Below are positions 8,705 to 16,655 of a stretch of DNA of 64,000 bases, in pieces. The notes under the pieces were generated by a model, which worked only from the letters and a program-made list of their open reading frames with translations, did not search any database and had not been told where the DNA came from. Each line of letters begins with the position of its first letter. Within the stretch, counting starts at the first letter, position 1. Source of the DNA: Micromonospora rifamycinica (GTDB lineage: Bacteria > Actinomycetota > Actinomycetes > Mycobacteriales > Micromonosporaceae). Made by a program: the position numbers and the translations under genes. Location of the stretch: positions 3,658,001 to 3,722,000 of the forward strand of contig NZ_LT607752.1 of assembly GCF_900090265.1 (NCBI RefSeq), in the 5' to 3' direction.

Positions 8705-9121
8705 TCAGGAGGCGCCCGGTCGGCCGCCGGCCAGGTCCACCGCGAAGCGCCCCCCGCAGCCGGGGCAGGCCACCTCGACCCCGGTGTGCCCCTGCTGGTT
8801 GATCCGCCGGTAGAGGTCCTGAAGGAAGGCCAGGTCGGAGGCGAAGAGGTGCTCGATCACGTCGACGTCGACGGCATTCACCCCGCCGATCCGGGTCACC
8901 GTCCGGGCGAGCAGCAGCACGGTGAGGAAGGCCGGGTTCTGGCGTACCCGCGGATCGCCCTGGGGGTCGATCTCGTCGCGGGCGGTGGCCAGCCGCATGG
9001 CGCCCTCCCGGTGCACCCCGCCCCGGTCGTCGACCAGCCCGCGCGGCAGCACGAACGGATACTCGGTCCGCAGGCCCGCCGCCGGTCCGGCGGCGGGCTC
9101 GGCGACGCTAGATCCGCGCAT
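8705..9121 (-). CDS. small eCIS/phage tail assembly protein with CxxC motif
   Basis: 138 aa from ATG 9121, overlapping the end of the tube gene by 14 bp. The core reads LRTEYPFVLPRGLVDDRGGV, REGAMRLATARDEIDPQGDP, then FLTVLLLARTVTRIGGV and VIEHLFASDLAFLQDLYRRI, a pattern seen in small proteins encoded between tube and tape/eCIS_core genes. The C-terminus carries ACPGCGGRF, a possible half zinc site. Position and size are like those of tail assembly chaperones. Its exact role is inferred from position only. Confidence 0.7.
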   Translation of the reverse strand: MRGSSVAEPAAGPAAGLRTEYPFVLPRGLVDDRGGVHREGAMRLATARDEIDPQGDPRVRQNPAFLTVLLLARTVTRIGGVNAVDVDVIEHLFASDLAFLQDLYRRINQQGHTGVEVACPGCGGRFAVDLAGGRPGAS

Positions 9122-9590
9122 TGAAGTCGAACAGGTCGTCGCACATCAGCGTGACCGTCTGGTAGACGATGTCGGTGGCCCCGGCCTTGACCCCGCTGAC
9201 CTCCACCCGCGACGGCCAGGCGTTGGTCATCATGTACGTCAGCCGGGCGTCGCCGTTGAGGTCGTCGCCGGGGCCGTAGAGCTTGAGCGCGCAGTCCCGG
9301 TAGGCGTCGTACATGAGGTTGCGGACCTTCTGGTGCCACAGCCAGAGGTCGCCGTTGAGGTCGAGGCCCCGCTTGAGGGTGACCGTCGGCGGCTTGGTCC
9401 GCCCGAAGTGCCGGGAGAAGATCGGCCCGGTCGTGCCGGCGGCCATGTACTCCGCGTTCTCCACCTCGCTGCTGATCCCGACCAGCTCGGCGAAGTTGAT
9501 CGCCGACATGCCCGGCACCTCCAGCCGGAAGACGGCGGCGCTGATGATCTGCGTGTTCTGCTTCGGGTCCTGGGTGCCCTGACCGGCCAT
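9108..9590 (-). CDS. main tail tube protein (Hcp/gp19-like)
   Basis: 160 aa from ATG 9590 with AGGAGA upstream. It begins MAGQGTQDPKQNTQIISAAV, contains FRLEVPGMSAINFAELVGIS and SRHFGRTKPPTVTLKRGLDL, and ends VTLMCDDLFDFNARI. This matches the eCIS/phage tail tube family in which RGLDxNxxLWxWHQKV is typical. Directly downstream of the sheath gene, it is the best candidate for the principal inner-tube subunit, which stacks as hexamers and is expelled when the sheath contracts. Confidence 0.92.
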   Translation of the reverse strand: MAGQGTQDPKQNTQIISAAVFRLEVPGMSAINFAELVGISSEVENAEYMAAGTTGPIFSRHFGRTKPPTVTLKRGLDLNGDLWLWHQKVRNLMYDAYRDCALKLYGPGDDLNGDARLTYMMTNAWPSRVEVSGVKAGATDIVYQTVTLMCDDLFDFNARI

Positions 9591-9646
9591 GCTCGGTTCT
9601 CCTGGTCTCGTCGTCGCTCAGGTCGGGTGCTCGCCGCCGGGGCCGG

Positions 9647-11209
9647 TCAGTCGCCGGTGCCCTGGGAGAGCTGGGAGAGTCGGAACACCACGAACTCGGC
9701 CGGCTTGACCGGGGCGATGCCGATGTCGACGGTGAGGATGCCGGCGTCGAGGTTCTCCGGCGGGTTGTTCTCGGCGTCGCACTTGACGAAGAACGCCTCG
9801 GACCAGGTGTCGCCCATCAGCGCGCCGCTGCGCCAGACCCGGCGCAGGAACATCGTGATGACCCGCCGCACCGCGTCCCAGAGCCGGGGGTCGTTGGGCT
9901 CGAAGACCACCCAGTTGGTGCCGAGCAGGATCGACTTCTCGATCCAGTTGAACAGCCGCCGGACGTTGAGGTAGCGCCACTCGGCGTCGCTGGACAGCGT
10001 CCGAGCCCCCCAGATCCGGATGCCCTGCCCGGGGAAGGCCCGGATGCAGTTCACCCCGATCGGGTTGAGCTGGTCGTGCTCGCCCTTGGTCAGCCCGCTC
10101 TCCAGGGCCAGCGCACCGCGGATGATCTCGTTGGCCGGGGCCTTGTGCACGCCCCGGGTGTCGTCGTTACGCGCCCACACCCCGGCGACGTGCCCGCTGG
10201 GCGGCATGAACACCGCCCGGCCCTGCGCCGGGTCCATCACCTTGACCCAGGGCCAGTAGAGCGTCGCGTACTTGGAGTCGTAGCCGGCGACGTCCATCCG
10301 CCACTCCTTGAGGCGCTGCGGGTGCAGGCCGGGCGGCGGGTCGAGGATGGCCACCCGGTCACCCATCAGCTCGCAGTGCGCGATCATCGCCAACTGGACG
10401 GCCTTGAACGCCTCGTCGTCGATGGCCCCCTGCTGGTGGGCGGCGGCCAGGTCGGGCACGCAGAGCATGGTGATGTCCTCGATCGCCTCCAGCCCGGCGA
10501 AGCCGGTCCGGTCGCTGACGTCACCGACGTAGTCCTCGGCGCGTACCCGCAGGTCGCCGGTGCCGGTCGTGGTGGCCGGCAGCGCGGGCGCGGCGAGGGT
10601 GACCTCGGCGCCGCGGCGGGGCGGGGCGAGGGTGGCGCCCTTCGCCTCCTCGATCTGGATCAGCTTGGACTGCTGGCGGACGGCGGTGACCACGTTGCCC
10701 GCCCCGCGCTTGGTGGTCAGGTTGTCGAGCGTCTCGACCGGCTTGCCGGCCTGCTTGACGACGAGCTTGAACGCGTCGTCGCCGCCCTCGGAGGCGTCGA
10801 CCACCTCCACCGAGAGGTCCTGGCCGGAAGCACCGGGCAGGGCGGCCCGGACGGTGAACGACAGCCGGCCGTTGTCACCGGCGGCCGGCACGGCCGCCGC
10901 CGCGTACGACTCACCGGCGCTGGCGTCGTCGGCGGGGTCCGCGCCGGCACCGCCCACCCGGACCACGTACGCGGAGCCGCCGCCGTTGAGGAAGTAGCCG
11001 TAGACCGACAGCGGCAGGAAGCTGCCCGCCACGAATCCCCCGAAGGTGCGGGTGTACTGCGTCCAGTTCGTGATCAGCGTGGGCTCGTCGACCGGCCCCT
11101 TCTCGGCGAAGCCGACGAACGCGGCGACGGCCGTCCCGACCGCCTCGATCGGCCTCGACCCGGAGGAAACCTCCTCCACGTAGACGCCCGGCGACAGATA
11201 CGTCGGCAT
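9647..11209 (-). CDS. contractile sheath protein
   Basis: 520 aa from ATG 11209, preceded by AGGAGGT at good spacing. The N-terminus MPTYLSPGVYVEEVSSGSRP and the stretches AAFVGFAEKGPVDEPTLITN, GSAYVVRVGG, INPIGVNCIRAFPGQGIRIW-like and RRLFNWIEKSI are classic phage_sheath_1 family features. The C-terminal strand segment (AGILTVDIGIAPVKPAEFVV) is the part that interlocks neighbouring subunits in known sheaths. It is the first gene of the leftward operon. The length is usual for a single eCIS sheath; no second sheath paralogue is present in the window. Confidence 0.97.
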   Translation of the reverse strand: MPTYLSPGVYVEEVSSGSRPIEAVGTAVAAFVGFAEKGPVDEPTLITNWTQYTRTFGGFVAGSFLPLSVYGYFLNGGGSAYVVRVGGAGADPADDASAGESYAAAAVPAAGDNGRLSFTVRAALPGASGQDLSVEVVDASEGGDDAFKLVVKQAGKPVETLDNLTTKRGAGNVVTAVRQQSKLIQIEEAKGATLAPPRRGAEVTLAAPALPATTTGTGDLRVRAEDYVGDVSDRTGFAGLEAIEDITMLCVPDLAAAHQQGAIDDEAFKAVQLAMIAHCELMGDRVAILDPPPGLHPQRLKEWRMDVAGYDSKYATLYWPWVKVMDPAQGRAVFMPPSGHVAGVWARNDDTRGVHKAPANEIIRGALALESGLTKGEHDQLNPIGVNCIRAFPGQGIRIWGARTLSSDAEWRYLNVRRLFNWIEKSILLGTNWVVFEPNDPRLWDAVRRVITMFLRRVWRSGALMGDTWSEAFFVKCDAENNPPENLDAGILTVDIGIAPVKPAEFVVFRLSQLSQGTGD

Positions 11210-11302
11210 CGAACCTCCTGTACGACGGTGTGATGGGCCGAGCCTGCCAACGCCGACCGGCCGGAAGGGCTGCCCGCCGGACCGCCGCCGGGGTAGGCAG
11301 TT

Positions 11303-11318
11303 CTGCCCCCAAGGGCAA
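11303..11318 (-). promoter_or_regulatory. shared eCIS motif upstream of the sheath operon
   Basis: Read on the minus strand: TTGCCC-TTGGG-GGCAG, followed two bases later by CTGCC. It lies about 95 bp from the sheath ATG and about 70 bp from the divergent ATG at 11388. The same TTGCCC-N5-GGYAG pattern occurs upstream of three other units (12036, 16618, 17994). Candidate operator or activator site; function inferred. Confidence 0.55.
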
Positions 11319-11387
11319 CCGATCCGCCCCGACGGCCTGCCCGGCCGCCTGGCGCGGTGCCGTCCGGGCAGCGGGCAGGGTGGGCTG

Positions 11388-12008
11388 ATGATCTGGGATG
11401 TCGACCTGTCCGTCCGGGCCTGGCTGGGCCACTACCTGCCGCCGGAGGTGCCGGTCGTCTTCGACCCGCCGGACCGGTGTGCGCAGCGGTCCGGCGGTGA
11501 GCTGGTCTCGGCCTTCCTGCTCGACGTCGAGGAGGACTCGGCGGGTGTCTCGGCGACCTGGGACGAGCTGCGCGACGCCGACGGTCAGCTGGTCGGGCGT
11601 CGTCCACCGGGCCGCCGGTACCGCTTCAGCTACCTGTTGACCGCCTGGGCCGCCGACACCGAGCGGGAGCACCGGCTGCTGGGTGAGCTGCTGGTCGGCT
11701 GCGCGAGCTGCACCGCCCTGCCGGCCCGGTTCCTGACCGGTGCGGTGGCCCGCGCGAACCAGCCGGTGGTGGTGCGCAGCGCGCCGCGGCGCGAGGGGGA
11801 CACCGGCTCCGCCTGGGTGGGGTACGGCGGGACCGCCCGGACCGGGCTGCACCTGCAACTGCTCGTGCCGTTCGTGCCCGAGACGCAGACCGACCTCGCG
11901 CCGCCTCCGCGCGAGGTCAGCGTCAACAGCGGTGGTGGCCGTCCGGGCGGGCCGGGCGGCGGGCAGCCGGCCCGGCGGCCGAGGGGCGGGATCAGCGAGC
12001 CGCGCTGA
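11388..12008 (+). CDS. DUF4255 (Pvc16 N-terminal-like) eCIS protein
   Basis: 206 aa from ATG 11388 with AGGGTGGG upstream. MIWDVDLSVRAWLGHYLPPE, VVFDPPDRC, RRYRFSYLLTAWAADTEREH and LLGELLVGCASCTALPARFL follow the DUF4255 pattern of Pvc16/Afp16-type proteins, which cap or terminate the tube-sheath in known eCIS. The C-terminal 30 residues are Gly/Pro/Arg-rich. It is transcribed divergently from the sheath operon and is the first gene rightward of the shared 178-bp control region. Confidence 0.85.
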   Translation: MIWDVDLSVRAWLGHYLPPEVPVVFDPPDRCAQRSGGELVSAFLLDVEEDSAGVSATWDELRDADGQLVGRRPPGRRYRFSYLLTAWAADTEREHRLLGELLVGCASCTALPARFLTGAVARANQPVVVRSAPRREGDTGSAWVGYGGTARTGLHLQLLVPFVPETQTDLAPPPREVSVNSGGGRPGGPGGGQPARRPRGGISEPR

Positions 12009-12035
12009 CGCCCCGCTGCCCGATCAGGCGTCCGG

Positions 12036-12051
12036 TTGCCCGTTCAGGTAG
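12036..12051 (+). promoter_or_regulatory. shared eCIS motif upstream of the membrane-protein operon
   Basis: Plus strand: TTGCCC-GTTCA-GGTAG, then six bases and CTGCC. It starts 85 bp before the ATG at 12121. It is the weakest of the four copies (GGTAG instead of GGCAG) but keeps the spacing and orientation. Confidence 0.5.
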
Positions 12052-12120
12052 CCACGGCTGCCCCTTGGTGTTCCTCGTTCGTGGTTCTGCCGGCCCCACC
12101 CGCGCGGCGAGACTGCCCGC

Positions 12121-13467
12121 ATGAGTGTCGCTGTGGGACTTGTCGAGACCGACCTCACCGTCGCCGCGGGCGGCACGGTCGGCTGCACCGTCCGGGTGCG
12201 CAACACCGCCGCCGTCGTCGACCAGTTCACCCTGGACGTGGTCGGCGACGCCGCGTCGTGGGCCGAGGTCGAACCGGCGACGATGAACCTGCTGCCCGGC
12301 ACCGAGCAGGAGGCGCGGGTGACGTTCACGCCGCCGCGTGCGGCGACCGTGCCGGCCGGCAGCGTCGACTTCGGGGTACGGGTCCGGGGGCGGGAGGACC
12401 CGGAGGGTTCGGTGGTCGAGGAGGGCACCGTCACCGTGCTGCCCTTCGTGGAGCTGGCGACGGAGCTGGTGCCCCGTACCTCGCAGGCGCGACGCGCCGC
12501 CCGGCACCAGCTGGTGATCGACAACACCGGCAACGTCGAGACCACTGTCGAGGTCCTGCCCGCCGATCCGGACCGGCTGCTGACCTTCCGGGTGCTGCCG
12601 GCCGCGCCGGTGCTGCGGCCGGGCACGGCCACGTTCGTGAAGCTGCGGGTACGCCCCCGCAAGCGGTTCCTGCTCGGCCCGGACCGCAACCTGCCGTTCC
12701 AGGTGGCGGTCACCCGCCCGGACGCCGAACCGATCACCAGCGACGGGTTGCTGGTGCAGCGGTCCGTCCTGCCGGCCTGGTCGCCCCGGGTGGTGCTGGT
12801 CGCCGCCGCGGCGGCGGTCGCCCTGGTGGGGCTCTGGTTCGCGGTGCTCAAGCCCACCGTGCAGTCCACCGCCAAGGAGGCCGCAAAGGTGGAGACCAAG
12901 GAGTTGTCCCAGGAGGTGGCCGAGGTGAAGACCCAGGCCAGCGAGGCGGCGCAGACCGCCGAGAAGGCGGAGAAGGTCGCCAGCGTCGCGGCCGGCGCCT
13001 CGCCCAAGCCGAGCGCGTCCCCGAGCCCGACAGCCGGCTCCGGCAACGGCAAGGGACCGGGCAGCCAGGGCGGGACGCTGGACAACGCCGACCCGGAGAC
13101 CGCCGCCGATTTCCGGGTGGCGACCAGCGCGTCGCCGACCACCTCCAACGAGTTCACCCTCTCCACCTACAAGCCGGCCGACAAGAAGGTGCTCTGGGTG
13201 ACCGACATCGTCCTGCAGAACCCGCACGGCGACGCCGGCCTGCTCCAGGTGCGGCGGGGCGACACCGTGCTGCTGGAGACCGGCCTGAACAACTTCCGGG
13301 ACCTGGACTACCACTTCGTCCAGCCGCTGCGGTTCTCCGCCGGCCAGCCGGTCACCGTGGCGGTGAAGTGCGCGAACCCGGGCACCACGGCGTGCACCCC
13401 GGCCGCCTACTTCGCCGGTCAGCTCGTGCCGGTCGCGCCCGCCCCGAGCCCCTCCCCCAGCCGATGA
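12121..13467 (+). CDS. single-span membrane protein with Ig-like domains in the eCIS locus
   Basis: 448 aa from ATG 12121. No clear ribosome-binding site precedes it, so a short or leaderless mRNA is possible. Residues 1-215 form two beta-sandwich-like segments (GGTVGCTVRVRNTAAVVDQF; HQLVIDNTGNVETTVEVLP). A membrane span follows at about 224-246 (RVVLVAAAAAVALVGLWFAV), then an alanine/lysine-rich coiled-coil-like stretch (250-295), a Ser/Pro linker and a C-terminal beta domain to about 435. Actinomycete eCIS loci often encode such a membrane protein, and one such protein (CisA) has been linked to membrane contact of the Streptomyces system; equivalence here is inference. Its stop overlaps the next gene by ATGA. 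Confidence 0.7.
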   Translation: MSVAVGLVETDLTVAAGGTVGCTVRVRNTAAVVDQFTLDVVGDAASWAEVEPATMNLLPGTEQEARVTFTPPRAATVPAGSVDFGVRVRGREDPEGSVVEEGTVTVLPFVELATELVPRTSQARRAARHQLVIDNTGNVETTVEVLPADPDRLLTFRVLPAAPVLRPGTATFVKLRVRPRKRFLLGPDRNLPFQVAVTRPDAEPITSDGLLVQRSVLPAWSPRVVLVAAAAAVALVGLWFAVLKPTVQSTAKEAAKVETKELSQEVAEVKTQASEAAQTAEKAEKVASVAAGASPKPSASPSPTAGSGNGKGPGSQGGTLDNADPETAADFRVATSASPTTSNEFTLSTYKPADKKVLWVTDIVLQNPHGDAGLLQVRRGDTVLLETGLNNFRDLDYHFVQPLRFSAGQPVTVAVKCANPGTTACTPAAYFAGQLVPVAPAPSPSPSR

Positions 13468-14246
13468 GCGACCCGCACCCCGCCGCCGGTTCCCCCGGTC
13501 CGCACCCCGCCGCACCGGACACCGCCGCTGTGGCGCGCACCGCCGCGCCGACCGCCACCAGGGCGGCGGACCCCGGAGCACCAGGCACCACCGCCGCACC
13601 GGGCGTCGGGCCGATCCGCACGGCGGTCCGGTCCCGCGACCCGATCTCCCAGGCCGGGGTCACGGCCCAGCTCGGCACGACGGGGGTCGACGATCCCGTC
13701 GGCGTGCGGCCGGTGGTGCTGGCCGAGCCCGACGACAGCCCGGACGTCCTGGTGATCGTCGCCGACACGGTGGACGACTGGCTGTTGGCGCAGCTCGACG
13801 CGGTGACCGGTCGCCCGGCCCCCCGACCGGTGCTGGTGGTGGGGCAGCTCGACGACAGCGCCGGGTTGCAGGCGATCGAGGCGGGCGGCCTGAGCCTGGT
13901 ACGCCGTGCCGAGAGCACCGCGCCGCTGCTGCGCGAGGTGATCCGGGCTGCCGCCCGGGGCGAGGCGAGACTCCCCACTGACCTGCTCAGCTCGCTGCTG
14001 ACCCGGGTGGGTCGGGCCCAGCGGCACGTGCTGGCACCCCGGGGGCTGACCATCCTGCCCCTGTCACCGCGCCAGCTCGCCGTGCTCCGGATGATCGCCG
14101 CCGGGGCGGACATCGCGACGATCGCGCGGGAGCTGTCCTACTCGGAACGCAGCATCAAGAACATCGTGCACGAGATCACCACCCAGCTCGGCGTCCGCAA
14201 CCGCACCCAGGCGGTCGCGCACGCCATCCGCGAGGGGCTGATCTGA
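13464..14246 (+). CDS. LuxR-type HTH regulator of the eCIS locus
   Basis: 260 aa from ATG 13464, coupled to the membrane-protein gene. After a disordered Ala/Pro-rich leader (1-90), residues about 90-170 look like a degenerate receiver fold (PDVLVIVADTVDDWLLAQLD) without an obvious phospho-acceptor. The C-terminal 65 residues are a NarL/LuxR HTH (LSPRQLAVLRMIAAGADIAT, LSYSERSIKNIVHEITTQLG). It is the only transcription factor in the eCIS region and hence the first candidate to bind the TTGCCC-N5-GGYAG motif. Phosphorylation-independent control is suggested by the missing acceptor but is not proven. Confidence 0.85.
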   Translation: MSDPHPAAGSPGPHPAAPDTAAVARTAAPTATRAADPGAPGTTAAPGVGPIRTAVRSRDPISQAGVTAQLGTTGVDDPVGVRPVVLAEPDDSPDVLVIVADTVDDWLLAQLDAVTGRPAPRPVLVVGQLDDSAGLQAIEAGGLSLVRRAESTAPLLREVIRAAARGEARLPTDLLSSLLTRVGRAQRHVLAPRGLTILPLSPRQLAVLRMIAAGADIATIARELSYSERSIKNIVHEITTQLGVRNRTQAVAHAIREGLI

Positions 14247-14276
14247 CCGTTCCGCCGGTCGAGGAAGGGATCCATC

Positions 14277-14669
14277 GTGGGCGTACCCGCGGCGAAGCTC
14301 GGTGACAAGGTGGTCGGCACCGACACGCACATCATCATGGTGCCGTCACCGACCGGGCCGGTGCCGACGCCCACCCCGATGCCCTTCGCCGGGACCATCG
14401 CCAACGGGTGCAGCACCGACGTGCTGATCGAGGGTAAGCCGGCCGCGGTCGTCGGCAGTGTCGCGGTGAACGCCCCGCCGCACCTGCCGACCGGTGGGCC
14501 GTTCCAGACACCACCGAACAACCAGGGCACGGTCCTCGCCGGCAGCCCGCTGGTATTGATCAACGGCAAGCCGGCGGCCCGGCACGGCGACAAGGTCAAC
14601 ACCTGCAACGACCCCGCTCCGCTGCCGGCCGGCAGCATCATCGCCACCGGCCAGGTGCTGGTCGGCTGA
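14277..14669 (+). CDS. PAAR-like (DUF4150-type) spike-tip protein
   Basis: 130 aa from GTG 14277, with GAGGAAGGGA upstream. MGVPAAKLGDKVVGTDTHII, then TDVLIEGKPAAVVGSVAVN, NNQGTVLAGSPLVLINGKPA and ARHGDKVNTCNDP give the repeated short strands of the PAAR/DUF4150 family. Such proteins form a metal-stabilised cone on the VgrG spike. It probably caps the spike encoded at 1501-3432 although the genes are 11 kb apart; it is the last gene of the rightward operon. Confidence 0.9.
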   Translation: MGVPAAKLGDKVVGTDTHIIMVPSPTGPVPTPTPMPFAGTIANGCSTDVLIEGKPAAVVGSVAVNAPPHLPTGGPFQTPPNNQGTVLAGSPLVLINGKPAARHGDKVNTCNDPAPLPAGSIIATGQVLVG

Positions 14670-14760
14670 CCGGCACCGCCCTGCTGGCCACGCCACGTCC
14701 CGGCGACCGTGATCCCGGGCCGATTCCTGCCCCCGGAACGCTGGCGGGTGCCGGTCTGCG

Positions 14761-14874
14761 TCGCCGGGTGGGCGGGCCGGCCGGTCAGTGCGCGGGTGGG
14801 CCGGCCGGTCAGCGTCGCCGGGTGGGCGGGCCGGTCAGTGCGCTGGCGGGCCGGCCGGTCAGCGTCGCCGGGTG
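14761..14874. repeat. tandem G-rich repeat, about 50-bp period, at the 3' end of the vWA gene
   Basis: Two long copies (14761-14814 and 14815-14864) begin tcgccgggtgggcgggccgg and end ggccggccggtcagcg; a third starts at 14865. Inside each, a shorter ggccggtcagtgcg-type unit recurs. The last copy includes the stop codon of the leftward vWA gene (its final residues are TRRR), so the array has grown across the gene end into the convergent spacer. Confidence 0.8.
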
Positions 14875-16550
14875 AACGGCCCCGGCTGGCCGGTCGCCGA
14901 CTGCACCAGGAACGTGCCGCTGGTCACCTGGCCCACCGACGGCACCGAGGCGAGCGCGGCCCGGGGGCCGGCGAGTCCCTCCTCGAAGACCACCATCGGC
15001 ACGGCGAACCGGCCGGACGCGTCGGCGACCGCCGTCACCGTGCCGGCGCCGTCGACCCAGCCGACCAGCACCTCGGCACCGGCCGGGAAGCCCTGGCCGA
15101 GCGCGGTGACCACCTGGCCGGGGCGACCGACGCCCGGGTTGAACTGCAACGTCGGGCTGCGTCCCGAGACGGTCAGCGCCAGCGACTGGGCGGCGACCCC
15201 GCCGGTGTCGGTGGCGCTGGCGAGGCTGAGCACCGAGGTGGCGGCCCCGATCGCCCGGGGGGTGGCGGTGAGGGCCAGCGCGCAGGACCGGGCGACGGCC
15301 AGCACCCCGGCACAGGTGGAGCCGGTGACCGCGAAGACCGCCGGGAGCGGCTGTTCGGCGAGGGCGGCGGCCACGGTCAACGGGTAGTCGCCGGTGTTGG
15401 TGAGGGTCACCGTCCGGGCCGACGATGGTACGCCGAGCGGGGCCTCCCCGAGGTCGAGCGCGGCGGCGTCGGAGTAGAGCACCGGTACGTCCGGCGCCGC
15501 GCCGCTGACGGTCACGCTCAGCCGCTCCGGCTCGCCCTGGACGAGGCCGTCCACGGAGACTTCGAGCCGGCAGGCGTACTCCCCGTTGCGGGCGGCGGGG
15601 TCGACCGCGACGGTGACGGTGAGGTCGACGGCGCCGCCGCTGTCGACGGTCCGCTCGGCCGGGGTGACCGAGGCCGAGAGCTGCGGGTCGCAGTCGGTGA
15701 CGCGTGCGCCGACGGTGCTCTGGATGGCTCGGATGCCGGCCAGGATGGCGTTCGAGACCTCGGACGGGCCGGCGGCGTTGAACAGGACGCCCCCGGTCTG
15801 CCGGGTGATCTCGGTGTACTGCCCGGACTGGTCGAGGGAGTAGCTGCCCGGGTTGCCGACGTCCACGGCCACCACCCGTACACCCCGGGCGGTCAACGCC
15901 TGGATCGTCCCGGCGAGGTCGTGGCCGACGCTCGGGTCGTGCGACGGCGCGTCCCCGAAGATCACCACGATCGGGCTGCTCTCGGTCCGCAGGGTGACCG
16001 CTCCGGTGGCGACGGCGTACAGGGCGTTCAGGCCGGCCTCGGGGTCGTCGCCACCGCCGTCGGCGGTCCAGACGTTCACCGCCTCCTGCACCTCGGACGG
16101 CACGGCGGTCAGGTCCCGGTTGAGCCGGAAGACGAACTCGTCGCCCTCGTCCCGGAACTCGGCGACCGCGAAGCGGGCGTCGGGCTGGACGCCGCTGATG
16201 TCGTCGACGATCCGCTTCGCGTTGACCCGGACGTCGTTCAGCGCCGCCTGCATGCTGCCGGTCGTGTCGGCGAGCAACACCACGTCGGGGCGGGGCGGGA
16301 CGGTCGCGGTGGTCACCGTGCGGGTGACCACCGCCGACCCGCCGGGGGTGAGCCCGAGGGCCGTCCCCGCCGGCTCGCCGACCAGGGGGGCGGCACCGTC
16401 GGTCACGCTGATCCGCAGCGCCGGGCCGCCGGCCGGTCGCGGGGCCGCGAAGAACTCGGCGTACGCGGCCGGCGGTGCACTGGCCACCAGGAGTGCCACC
16501 ACAGCGAGCGCCGAGGCGGCGCGCAGGGAACGGGACGCTGATGCAGCCAT
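14859..16550 (-). CDS. secreted von Willebrand factor A-domain protein
   Basis: 563 aa from ATG 16550. The N-terminus (MAASASRSLRAASALAVVAL ending in PPAAYAE) is a Sec signal peptide cut near residue 31. Residues about 85-270 form a vWA domain with a metal-ion-dependent adhesion site (LLADTTGSM near residue 91; later threonine and aspartate motifs). Residues about 290-540 form two Ig-like or choice-of-anchor-D beta domains (VLYSDAAALDLGEAPLGVPS). It ends in Arg residues without a sortase or membrane anchor, so secretion is likely. A copy of the shared eCIS motif lies 69 bp upstream, which ties this extracellular adhesin-like protein to the eCIS genes by inference. Confidence 0.85.
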   Translation of the reverse strand: MAASASRSLRAASALAVVALLVASAPPAAYAEFFAAPRPAGGPALRISVTDGAAPLVGEPAGTALGLTPGGSAVVTRTVTTATVPPRPDVVLLADTTGSMQAALNDVRVNAKRIVDDISGVQPDARFAVAEFRDEGDEFVFRLNRDLTAVPSEVQEAVNVWTADGGGDDPEAGLNALYAVATGAVTLRTESSPIVVIFGDAPSHDPSVGHDLAGTIQALTARGVRVVAVDVGNPGSYSLDQSGQYTEITRQTGGVLFNAAGPSEVSNAILAGIRAIQSTVGARVTDCDPQLSASVTPAERTVDSGGAVDLTVTVAVDPAARNGEYACRLEVSVDGLVQGEPERLSVTVSGAAPDVPVLYSDAAALDLGEAPLGVPSSARTVTLTNTGDYPLTVAAALAEQPLPAVFAVTGSTCAGVLAVARSCALALTATPRAIGAATSVLSLASATDTGGVAAQSLALTVSGRSPTLQFNPGVGRPGQVVTALGQGFPAGAEVLVGWVDGAGTVTAVADASGRFAVPMVVFEEGLAGPRAALASVPSVGQVTSGTFLVQSATGQPGPFTRRR

Positions 16551-16617
16551 GGGGACAGTGAACGCTGCCCGACCGGGTCACCCGCAGCCGCACGGGAAGC
16601 TCTCCGTGCAGTCCTGT

Positions 16618-16633
16618 CTGCCTGTTAGGGCAA
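16618..16633 (-). promoter_or_regulatory. shared eCIS motif upstream of the vWA gene
   Basis: Minus strand: TTGCCC-TAACA-GGCAG, six bases, then CTGC. It lies 68 bp upstream of the ATG at 16550, in the same orientation relative to the gene as at the sheath operon. Confidence 0.55.
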
Positions 16634-16655
16634 CGGCCGGCCGCCCCGGTCCACC

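Noticed and set aside
9647..11209. Contractile prophage or tailocin
   Set aside because: No capsid, portal, terminase, lysis or integrase gene is present, and eCIS_core and DUF4255 genes are.
12036..14246. A 736-aa frame covering the membrane-protein region
   Set aside because: Its first two thirds are an antiparallel-free shadow of the 448-aa gene in another frame; only the part from ATG 13464 is real (the LuxR-type regulator).
1501..14669. Type VI secretion system
   Set aside because: VgrG-like and PAAR-like proteins are present, but no TssJLM membrane complex, TssBC pair or ClpV is seen, and DUF4157, DUF4255 and the operon order are eCIS-specific.
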